Below, in pieces: positions 29,001-41,000 of a stretch of 64,000 bases of DNA. The position numbers and the translations under genes were made by a program. A model generated the notes under the pieces. It was not told the origin of the DNA and ran no database searches. It was given only the letters and a program-made list of their open reading frames with translations. Source of the stretch: Paenibacillus kribbensis (GTDB taxonomy: Bacteria > Bacillota > Bacilli > Paenibacillales > Paenibacillaceae); contig NZ_CP020028.1 in NCBI RefSeq assembly GCF_002240415.1, positions 3,063,501 to 3,127,500 of the forward strand, in the 5' to 3' direction. Each line of letters opens with the position of its first letter. The stretch's first letter is position 1.

Positions 29001-32000
29001 GATGATTTCAAGCAGGTTTGCTTTTAACAGGTCAGCCAGCATTTGGATCGTATCCTTGCGGAAGGCCTTGCCGTTATACCGAATGTCCAGCTCCAGTTCG
29101 CCGTTCGTGACGAGACCGCCCACATCAAGCGCGTATTTCATCTTCGTCCGATCACTGACGACCGAGCCAATCGGGTAAGGAGACATGCGAGTATCACTGT
29201 TGTGCAAATCCTGATCGAACTGTCCGAGATAGTTAAAGCTCACTTGTGGCTCGGCGTAACCTGCATCGGATTGACCAACGACCTGACCGGATTGACTCAG
29301 ATGCCGCCAAATACCGTAGCCGATTCCTTTGTTCGGAATACGACGCAGGCTCTCTTTAACCTGTTTGATGCGTCCCGACAGACTACGATCACGACCGAGG
29401 TCCAGCAGCACTGGATATTGGCTCGTAAACCAGCCTACAGTACGCGAAATGTCCGTATCCGGTAAAATGTCCTCACGTCCGTGCCCCTCCAGATTGATCA
29501 GGCTGCGTTCATGACCGGTCCATGTGTACAGCATCATGCCCAATGCAGTCAGAAGCAGATCGTTCACTTCCGTGTTATATGCGCGGTATGCCTGCTTCAA
29601 TAACTGTGTTGTCTCTTCTTTCGTAAGCTTGACAATTACTGTATCCGTGTCAGCCAAGGTAAATCTGCCATCCTGAGCCTGATCCTCAGGCAGCCGTGCT
29701 TGATCAGCCAAAGCGGATGCGTTCAATTGTTCCCAATAGGCGCATTCACTTTCCATTGCCGCACTATTCGCAAAAGTGGACAGTCGTCCAGACCAGGAAC
29801 GGAAGGAATCCGTTTTGTCCGGCAGCTGCAGCACTTCCTGATTGACGGCTTGTTCATAGGCTGTAGCCAAATCCTCAAACAAAATGCGCCACGATACCCC
29901 GTCCACCACCAAATGGTGAATCGCCAGCAGCAGATGATCCCCATCAGCACAGTGGAACAGGCCGACTTTGAAAAGCGGTCCTTCATGCAAACGAATACTG
30001 CTTTGAATTTCGCTGGCTTTTGCCTCAATCGCTGCGCTGAGCAAGGCTTCATCCGTCAGGTCCGTAAAGTCCAGCACATCCAGGTGATACAGCTCACCTT
30101 CCTGTAATCCGCGGTTCCATGCTTCATAGCCTTGCTCGGTTTTGCTGAACACCGTCCGCAGTGCATCGTGATGCTCTGCCAGCTTATGAAGCGCCTGACG
30201 CAGAGCCGATTCATCAAAGCCCTTCTCCCGGTGCAGCATGACTGCCTGATTAAAGTGATGGTCGTTCACCTGCTCCTGCTCTGCAAACCAGTACTGTATC
30301 GGCGTCAGCGGCACTTTTCCTGTAACCTCGCCCTGCTCGGCGGTTCTCTTGTCCGCCAGACGCAGATGCGGAGCCAGTTCCTTGACGCTCGGATATTTGA
30401 ACAAATCTTTCATATCCATCTTGTATCCGGCTTGAAGCAGTCTGGAGGAGAATTGAATCGCTTTAATCGAATCGCCGCCCAGATCGAAGAAATTATCCAG
30501 CGTGCTGATTTGTCCAGCACCAAGCACCGTTTGCCATACAGCCGCGAGCGCCTGTTCCGCTGCTGTTTGTGGTGCTACATACTCAATTCCAGTCTGTAAT
30601 CCGCCTTCCGGTGCCGGCAGTGCTTTGCGGTCCACCTTGCCGTTCACCGTCAGTGGAATCTGCTCCAGATGAAGGAAATAAGATGGCACCATATAGCCCG
30701 GGATTTCCTGCGCCAGCAGATTTCTCAGTTCTCCTGTACTCCACTCCCGATCAGAGGTGTAGTACGCGCACAGTACTTTTTGTCCAAATTCATCCTCGCG
30801 TGCCAACACCACAGCTTCCCGAATGGAATCGATATTTAACAGCTGAGTCTCCACTTCACCAAGCTCAATCCGGTAACCGCGAATTTTAACCTGTTGGTCA
30901 ATCCGTCCGGCATATTCCAATATGCCATCCTCACGCCAGCGGACAAGGTCCCCCGTGCAATACAGACGGTCTCCCTCCACCCAAGGGTTGGACAGGAATC
31001 TTTCAGCCGTCAGCTCAGGACGGTTCAGGTAGCCACGTGCAACCCCGTCGCCACCGACAACCAGCTCACCCCAAGCTCCAACCGGCTGCAGATTGAACGC
31101 CGAATCCACAACATACGCCGTCGAATTGCGGATTGGACGTCCGATCGGCACAGAATCCAGCTGTTCTTCTGTAATGTGGTACGTTGTCGAAAAGGTAGTA
31201 TTTTCCGTAGGCCCATAGCCGTTAATGATGTTCATATCCGGATTATCACGCAGTACCCGGTTAATATGCGGTGCGGACAGCACATCGCCTCCGACCAGCA
31301 AATACTTCACATCGCCGAACAGTTGACTGTCCTGCTGTGAAAGCTGATTAAATAACGGTGTGGTCAGCCACATCATGTTGATACGATGATCCCGTATTGT
31401 CTCCTTGAGCTTGGCCGCGTCCAGAAGATCATCCTTGTGCACAAGCACCAGCTGACCGCCGTTCAGCAGCGCGCCCCAAATTTCAAACGTCGATACATCA
31501 AATACAAACGCGCAAGTCTGCAGCATTCGCGTCGATTCATCGAACGGCACATAATCCGTATTGCGCACGAGACGCACGACACTTTGATGCTCAACGACTA
31601 CGCCCTTCGGCTTGCCTGTGGAGCCTGAGGTATAAATGACATAAGCAGCATGATGGCCCGCGCCAGCAATCTCCAGATTGGAGTCATCCAGGCTGTAAGA
31701 CGTTTCATCATTCAGATTGACAATCTGTCCGTCAAAATAGCAGCGGTCCAGCAAATCCTGCTGAGCCAGCAGCAGCTTGGCTCCCGAGTCCTCCAGCATA
31801 TAGCGGATACGGTCTTCCGGATATTGAGGATCTACCGGAACATACGCGCCTCCAGCCTTCAAAATAGCCAGCGTTCCGGTAATCATATCCAGCGAGCGCT
31901 CGGTCAGAATACCGACAGGTTCATCCGCCTTGACTCCTGCATCCCGCAGCGTATGTGCCAATCGGTTGGCCGCTTCATTAAGCTCCCGATAGGTTAGAGA

Positions 32001-35000
32001 TTGATGTCCCAAAGCTACGGCCATATGATCCGGCGTCCGCTCAGCCTGCTCCTCAAACAGCTTTTGGATCGTCTGATTGCGCGGATATACAGAAGCAGTA
32101 TCATTAAACGACGCTGTAATCTGTTGTTTTTCCGACACCGTGACCAATTCCAGCTCTTCAACACGAACATGCGGGTTGAGCGAAATTTGTTCCAGCAGAC
32201 GCGCAAAATGTCCATGCAGACGCTCAATGCCTGCCTGATCAAAACTAAGCGCGTTATACATAAAACGAATCTTTATGCCTTCTCCCGGCATAACGGCTAC
32301 GTTCAGATCGTAGTTGGTTTGCTCTGTAGCCACCACGTTCGAAATCGTAAATAGTTCCTGTCCTTCGCTTCCCAGTTGCTCTACCTGCTGCTCCACCGGA
32401 TAATTTTCAAATATCATAATATGATTGATCAAATCCTGCTTCTGCTCGGTAAGCGCCTGAATTTCATACAGCGGGAAGGCGTCATAGGCATTGGAGGCCA
32501 GCGCCTGTCGCTGTGTTCGCTTCATCAGCTCGACAAAGGCTTCGCCCTTTTCTGACTGCACGCGCACTGGGATCGTATTAATAAACAACCCGATCATGCG
32601 CTCCACACCCGGAATATCACCTGGACGACCGGATACAACGCTGCCAAACACGACATCCGTACTGTTGTTATATTTTTGCAGCAGGACGCCCCATACTGTC
32701 TGAATCAATGTGTTGATGGTCACCTGATTTTGCTTTGCCACCCGTTCAATCTGAGCGACCAGCTCTGGCTGGAAGTCGCATTCCAGCTCTCCGGCGACAT
32801 ATTCCCCGGCTTGTGTGGATTTCGGCTGCGTTTTTTGCTGTGGAAGCGTAATTTGCTGCTCATATTCAGCCAGATATCCGCTCCAGTATTGCAGGGACGC
32901 CTCACGATCCTGACGCTCCAACCATTCGATAAAGCGACTGAACGGCGTGACAGGCTCCAGCACTGGCTCCTGACCTGCACGAAGTGCCAGATAGCTGCCA
33001 AATACCTCCTGCGTCATAAAGGACAAGCACCAGCCATCCATCAAAATGTGATGGAAGCTCCAAATAAAGTGGTACATTTCATCCCCGGTTTGCAGAATGG
33101 AGACACGAATGAGTGCATCCTCTGCCAGACGGAATCCTTTGGCTTTATCTGCAAGGATAAAAGCTTCAACCCGAGCTTCACGTTCCTCTTTTGCCAGTCC
33201 GCGCAAATCTTCGTAATACAAGGCTCCGCTGCGGCTGCGGAAGACGACCTGCACAGGCTCATCCTTCCATGAACTGATAAAGTTCGTCCGCAGTGCCTCA
33301 TGTCGTTGGACGAGCAGATCCAAGCTTTTGCCAAAAGCAACCACATCAAAACGTCCGTTCAACTCAAAGGTTGCCTGCTCAAAATAAGCCGCAGAATCCG
33401 TGTCCATCAGACTGTAGAAAAGCATGCCCTTTTGCATGGGTGTCAAGGCATACACATTTTCCAGCTCACCCAGATCCCGCGTATCTTCCACCAACTGCTC
33501 CAGCTCGTCCAGTGTGACGTTATTTAACAGAACATCACTTGGGGTCAATACCGTTCTTTCTTGGGCGACACAATGGCTAATCACCTCACGCAAGCCAGCT
33601 CCCAGCAGTTCTCCAAGCCGTGCAATCGTTTCATGACGGAATTGCGTTGTGCCGTAACGAATCGTGAAAAGCAGCTCGCCATCCTCAATCACCCCATTGA
33701 TATCCAGCGCAAAATCCATAGCCGCGTTTGTGCTGACAGGCACACCGATGGAATAGGAGGAAGGCTGCAGATCATTGCCTTTATAATCCTGATCAAACTG
33801 ACCCAGATAGTTAAAGCTGATCTCCGGCTCCGCTTGAAGCTTCACACCTGCTTGCGCAAAAGCATCCGTATTTGACAGGTATCGCAAAATACCGTAGCCA
33901 ATGCCTTTTTGCGGGATATGTCGCAGCCCTTCCTTGACCTGTGTGATCAAACGAGCGGTATTTCCACCTTGTCCCAGACTTCCATCCAGTACAACCGGGA
34001 ACTGGCTCGTAAACCAGCCAACTGTGCGCGTAATATCCACATCCGGCAAAATGGCCTCCCGTCCATGGCCCTCCAGGTTGACCAGCACCCGTTCAGAACC
34101 GGACCAGTCATATACGGCTTTGCCGAGTGCAGCCAGCAGCAGGTCATTCATTTCCGTGTTATACGCGCGGTGAGCCTGCTTGAGCAGCAAATCCGTTTCC
34201 TGTTTCGTCCAGCGGACTGTGACAACCTCACTGTCTCCAAGCAAGGCGTGATCGCTCGCAAAATCCTTCGGTAACGGCTTCACCATGCTTGCTTCCGCTT
34301 GTTCGATATGCTGCCAGTAAGCAAGCTCCCGCTCCATCTCCGTACTGCTCGCATAAGCCGACAGATGCTCAGCCCATGTCTGGAACGAATCTGTTTTATG
34401 CGGTAGTCGAAGGGCTTTGCCTGTTTTCCCTGCGACAGCTTGTTCATAACCAGATGCCAGATCCTCCAGCAAAATACGCCACGAGACGCCATCCACCACC
34501 AAATGGTGAATGACGATTAACAAATGATCGCCTTCAGCGCATGGGAACAGACCGAGCTTCACAAGCGGACCCTCGCTCAAATGAATGCTGGCTTGAATTT
34601 CACTCGCCTTGGCTTCCACAGCGCCAGCTTCGTCTTCAACCCCGCTGAAATTGACAATTTCCAGTGTATATAGCTCGCCTTCCTCCACACTGCGATTCCA
34701 AGCTGCGTAGCCATGCTCTGTCGCGCGGAATACGGTACGCAATGCATCATGATGCTGCACAATGCGTTCCATAGTATGGCGCAGCGCGTCTACATCAAAG
34801 CGTCCAGCTCGATACAGCATCATCGCCTGGTTGCTGTGATGTAGGTCAACTGGCTGCTGCTCGAAGAACCACCGTTGAATAGGTGTCAGCTCTACCTTAC
34901 CTGCTGCCTCTTCCTGACTGGCGATTTTGCCATCTGTGCGGAGCAAAGGACTCAGTGAAGCTACCGTCGGATTGCTGAACAGGTCTTTCATGTCCAGTCG

Positions 35001-38000
35001 ATAGCCTGCTTGCAGCAAGCGGGACGATACCTGCAGCGCCTTGATCGAATCGCCGCCCAGCTCGAAAAAGTTATCCTGCGTGCCTACCGCTTCCACGCCG
35101 AGCACCCCGGCCCATACCGCAGCCAGTACCTGCTCGACCGTTGTACGCGGTGCTACATAGGCTGCGCCGGTATGGAGGCTGCCTTCCGGCTCCGGCAAGG
35201 CCTTGCGGTCGATTTTGCCGTTGCTGGTCAGCGGGATCGTCTCCAGACGCATCAAGCGTGCAGGCACCATGTGTGCTGGCAGCCCGGCTTCCAGCTCTGC
35301 CTGTACCTCCTCGATTCGCAGCTCCGCTTCTCCCGTGAGATATCCGCACAGATACTTGTGCCCGCGCTCATCCGTCCGGTCGATCACCACCGCTTGACGC
35401 ACGCCCGGCACCCGCTGGATCGCCGTTTCGATCTCGCCCAGTTCGATCCGGTAGCCCCGGATTTTGACCTGATAGTCCATCCGGCCGATAAAGTCCACAT
35501 TCCCGTCCGGCATCCACCGCGCCAAATCGCCGGTGCGGTACAGTCGTTCACCCGGTACGTACGGATTCGCCACGAATTTCTCGGCCGTCAGATCCGCACG
35601 GTTCAGATACCCGCGTGCTACCCCGGCTCCGCCAATGCACAGCTCGCCCAGCACGCCGATCGGCACTGGATTCAGCTGGCTGTCCACGATGTAGAAGCGG
35701 GCATTGAGCCACGCCTGACCAATCGGCACATTGCCACTGCTTGGCAGCTTCGATAGCTCTTCGTCGTAGAAGCTGGAATCAATCGCCGCTTCCGTGACGC
35801 CATAGCTGTTAATAATGCGCATATCCGCGCCAAATCGTTCCTGCAGCACCCGATAATCCGTTACGCTGCAGCTGTCCGAACTGGTGATCAGCAATTCCAG
35901 GCTGCTCATGTCCAGTCCGTGTTCATGCACATGCTGCATGAACGGTACGATCAGAGCCGGTGTCGATTCGAACACCGTAATCTGATAATCACGAATCCAG
36001 CCATACAGACGGCTTGGATCAATCCGGTCGTCTTTCGGGCAGATGACCATCGTGCCGCCGTTATAGAGCGTCCGTGCGATATCGCCGACGAACACGTCGA
36101 AGGAGAAGCTCGCCAGCTGCAGCAGCCGTACCGGGAACTGGCTCAGACGGTAATCCCGGCGGTACGCCGCAGCCGTATTCACCAGGCTGCGATGCTCAAT
36201 CATGACGCCCTTCGGACGTCCCGTTGTCCCGGAGGTGTAGATCACATACGCCAGATCCTGCGGCTCGTTGATGTGCTCGATATCCGTGGCATCCCCGGTG
36301 TACAGCGACTCATCGTCCAGCGCCAGCACCGTATGCAGGCGCAGTACAGCCGCGGATTCGGACGCTGCTTCACGGTTAGATAGCGAAGCTGATGTTAAAG
36401 GGCTCAGGTCTCCATGGAGAGCATCTTGTTCCATCGCCTCAGCGCTAACCGCCGTTTCCAGTTGCCCCTCAGACTTCCCTCTGGCCAAGGCCCACACGCT
36501 TTCCTCCAGCCATGCCTGAGCACGCTCCTGCAAGCCGATTTGGGTCAGCAGCACCGTCGCCCCGCTATCCTCAAGCATGAAGCGGATTCGCTCCGACGGA
36601 TAATCGGCATCCAAAGGCACATACGCGCCTCCAGCCTTCCATACCGCCAGTACGCCGACCAGCATGTCCACCGAACGTTCACTCAAAATGCCGACAATCG
36701 ACTCGCGTCCAATGCCTTCATTCCGCAATCTGCGGGCCAATTGGTTCGCACGCTCGTTCAGCTCACGGTACGTTAGCTGCTGCTGCTCGTACACCACTGC
36801 CACATGATCCGGTACAAGCTGCGCCTGTTCCTCCACATAGACATGGAACAACCATGCTGCTTCCTTCACATCACTCCACGCAGACACGCCAACGGAACCA
36901 AAACCGTCGATGATTTTCGCTTTTTCCTCAGCAGTCACCAGCTCAAGCTCATCGACCAGCGCATCCGGTCTATTGATTGCTTCCTCTATAATGTGCAGCA
37001 AATGCTCACGGATTTGCTCTATAGCCTCACGTTCAAACGCCAGCGCGTTGTATTCCAAATGAACACCGATTTCATCGCCCGGCACAATGGTAATGTTGAA
37101 ATCATAGTTCGTTTGCTCCGACATGGAAGCATTGGCAATCGTAAAACCATTCGTGGCATGGCTGCCCATTTGCTCCATACGCTGTTCCACCGGATAGTTC
37201 TCAAACACCATAATATGGTTCACCAGATCCTGCTTCTGCTCCGTCAGGGCCTGAATTTCATACAACGGATAGGTTTCATAGGCACGGGAAGCAAGCGCCT
37301 GCTCCTGTGTCTGCTTCATCAACTGGGCGAACGTAACATCTTTGCCGCTATGAACCCGCACCGGAACGGTATTAATAAACAAACCGATCATTTTATCGAT
37401 GCCCGGAATATCCGCTGATCTACCCGATACGACACTGCCAAATACAACGTCTCGGCTATGATTATACCGTTGCAGGACCACGCCCCACGCTGCTTGCAGC
37501 AACGTATTTACCGTCACCTGCTGCTGTTTGACCAGCTTGTTCATCTGTTCCGTCAATTCACGGCTCAGTGTAAACGAAAGCTTCTCCGCTTCATATTCCT
37601 TGGCGTGACCGTCTAACTGCTTCGCTTGCGGCAGCACCGTCTGTTGTTCAAAGCCAGCAAAATAGTCACTCCAGAACCGTTCTGCTGCCGAGTTGTCCTG
37701 CCGTTCCAGCCATTCAATATATTCGCTGTATGGTGTTACCGGGGCAAGCTCTGGCTTGCGGCCTTCAAGCAATGCAAAATACGTATTAAATGCTTCCCCG
37801 ACAACCAGGAACAAGCACCAGCCGTCCATCAAAATATGGTGGAAGCTCCACACAAAACGGTATGTTTCCTCGCTCGTACGTAATACAGATACTCTCATCA
37901 GCTCGCCTGTGCTAAAATCAAAGCCCTCTGCTTTGTCGCGCTCGGCAAAATCGGCAATGTACGCGTCCAGCTCCGCTGGCTCCATGGAACGCACATCTTC

Positions 38001-41000
38001 AAACCGGAATCCGGCAGCCTTATGACGGTACACCACCTGTAAGGGCTGCTCATTCCATCCGCTATAAAAGTTCGTTCTGAAAATTTGGTGGCGGTCCACC
38101 AATAGATTCAGACTTTCGGCAAAAGCATCCACCTGGAAGCTGCCTTGCAGATCAAAGGTCGCCTGCTCAAAATACGCTCCCGATTGCGGCTCCATCAAGC
38201 CGTGGAACAGGATGCCTTTTTGCATGGGTGTTAACGAATAAATATTTTCCAGCTCTCCTGCAGCAGCGGTTTGCTCTACAATGTGCTCCAGTTCTCCAGC
38301 CGTCAGTTCCTGGAAGGACAGATCGCTTGGTGTCAGCTCCGGCAGCTCCTTTTCCACACAATGGGCCAATACCTGACGCAAGCTTTCCTGCAGCAGATCA
38401 GCCAGTCTTTTGATTGATTTTTTCATGAACGTCTTGCTGCTGTAGCTGATCGTCAGTTCCAGCACACCGCCCGTGATCATGCCGTTGATATCCAGTGCAT
38501 ACCGCTTGGTCAACGTGTCACTTATGGAAGCCCCGATGGAGTAAGGAGACATGCGGAATGCATTATTTTTCAAATCCTGATCGAATTGTCCGAGATAGTT
38601 AAAGCTGATTTCCGGCTCGGCTATAAAAGGTGCTTTCCCTTCCCCACCAGCAAGATATCTCAAGATCCCGTATCCAATCCCTTTATGCGGCAAACGGCGC
38701 AACCCTTCCTTGACATTCTTGACACGCCGTCCCACATTTCGGTCCTCGCCCATATCCAGCACAACTGGGAATTGGCTGGTAAACCAACCGACGGTACGTG
38801 TAATATTCACATCCGGCAAAATGGCTTCCCGCCCGTGACCCTCCAGATTCACAAGCACGTGGCTGATGCCAGCCCACTCGTGAACGGCGGTTCCCAGAGC
38901 CGTCAGCAGCAGATCGTTCGCTTCCGTATTGTAGGCACGGTGTGCCTGCTTCAAAAATTGCTCTGTTTCCAGGGCCGTCCACACTACCGTAAGTGTACGG
39001 TCATCGCGCAGCTGAGGCTTGGTCTCGGATTTGCGAGTGTAATCCTTGGGCAAAGCTGCTTGAGCAGCCCCAGCTTGCTCCAGTTGCTGCCAGTACGCAC
39101 GCTCCTTCTCCAATGCTGTGCTGTTCGCATAAGCTGACAGCTGATCAGCCCACAGACGGAAGGAATCCGTCTTATGAGGTAAACGGACAGACTCGCCTCT
39201 TAAAGCCTGCTCATAGCCAGTTGCCAAATCCTCCAGCAAAATGCGCCAAGATACACCATCGACCACAAAATGGTGGATCGCCACCAGCAAATGATCGCCA
39301 TCAGCGCAGCGGAACAGACCCAGCTTCACCAAAGGGCCTTTATGCAGGCAGATGCTGCCTTGAATTTCACTGGCTTTTGCTTCCAGCGCATGAGCAAAAT
39401 CAGGCTCATTCGTAAAATCGACCACTTCGAGGCTGAAAAGATCACCTTCTTGCACACCACGGTTCCAGGCTTCATATCCGCCGTCTGCATTTTGCCGAAA
39501 TACGATACGCAAAGCATCATGATGCTCGACAATGCGTTGCAGTGCCTGACGAAGCGCCGTTTCGTCCATACGATCCTCACGGTGCAGCATCAACGCCTGA
39601 TTATAGTGCTCCGGCTTGGATGGCTGCTGCTCTATAAACCAATGCTGAATCGGCGTTAACGCTACCGCTCCAGTGACTTCCCCTTGATCCGAGACACGGT
39701 TCACCTTCTGCACTCGACCATTCAGCTCAGCGATGGTCGGATATTGGAACAGCTCCCTCATTTCCAGCTTATAGCCGTTTTGCAGCAATCTTGAAGACAC
39801 CTGAATGGCCTTGATCGAGTCGCCACCCAGATGGAAAAAGTTATCTAGTACGCCGATGTGATCGATACCCAGTACGGATTGCCATACCGATACCAGCGTC
39901 CGCTCCACATCGTTTCGGGCTGCTACATAGTCCTCGCCGGAATCCACACTTCCCTCCGGCTGCGGCAACGCCCGGCGATCCACCTTGCCGTTAGGCGTCA
40001 GTGGCAATTGCTCCAGCTGCACGAAATACGATGGCACCATGTAGCCCGGCAGCTCTTGGCTCAATGCGCTGCGCAGCTCACTTGCCGCTACATCCGCTTG
40101 GGTCACCACATAGGCGCACAATTGCTTCTGCCCCTGCTCGTCCTCACGTGCAATCACGACGGCTTCTCGCACCGCCTCCAGCTTCAACAGCTGTGTCTCC
40201 ACCTCGCCCAGCTCGATCCGGTAGCCCCGGATTTTCACCTGGGCGTCAATCCGCCCCTTGTATTCCAGCGTCCCGTCTGCATTCCAGCGCACCAGATCGC
40301 CTGTGCGATAGCAGCGTTCTCCGCTGCGGAACGGACTGTCGATGAACTTTTCAGCCGTCAGGTCCGGACGGTTGCGGTATCCACGTGCTACCCCATCACC
40401 GCCGACGATCAGCTCTCCCCACGCCCCGACAGGCTGGAGCTGCATCGAACGATCCACGACATACGCCGTCGAGTTATGGATCGGGCTGCCAATCGGCACC
40501 GATTCGGATTGTACGCCAGTAATCGCATGCGTGGTGGAAAAGGTCGTATTTTCCGTCGGGCCGTAGCCGTTGATAATCCGCAGGGACGGATAAGCCTCCA
40601 GCACCCGGTTAATGTGCGGGACGGACAGCACATCCCCGCCGACCAGCAGCTCCCGTATCCCCTCGAACAGCTTCAGATCCTGCTGGGACAGCTGGTTAAA
40701 GAGCGGTGCGGTCAGCCACATCGTCGTAATGCCGTGGCTGCGCACGGCTTCCTTGAGCTTCGGCGCGTCCAGAATGACATCCTGGCTCACCAGCACCAGC
40801 TGGCCGCCGTTCAATAGCGCACCCCAGATTTCAAAGGTGGACGCGTCAAAGACAACGGCACCGGTCTGCAAAATGCGCGTGTCGGCATCCAATTGCGCAT
40901 AGTTTGTATTTTTCACCAAACGTACGACATTGCGGTGCTCCACCATAACCCCTTTGGGTTGCCCAGTCGTTCCCGAAGTGTACATCAAATAGGCGAGCCG

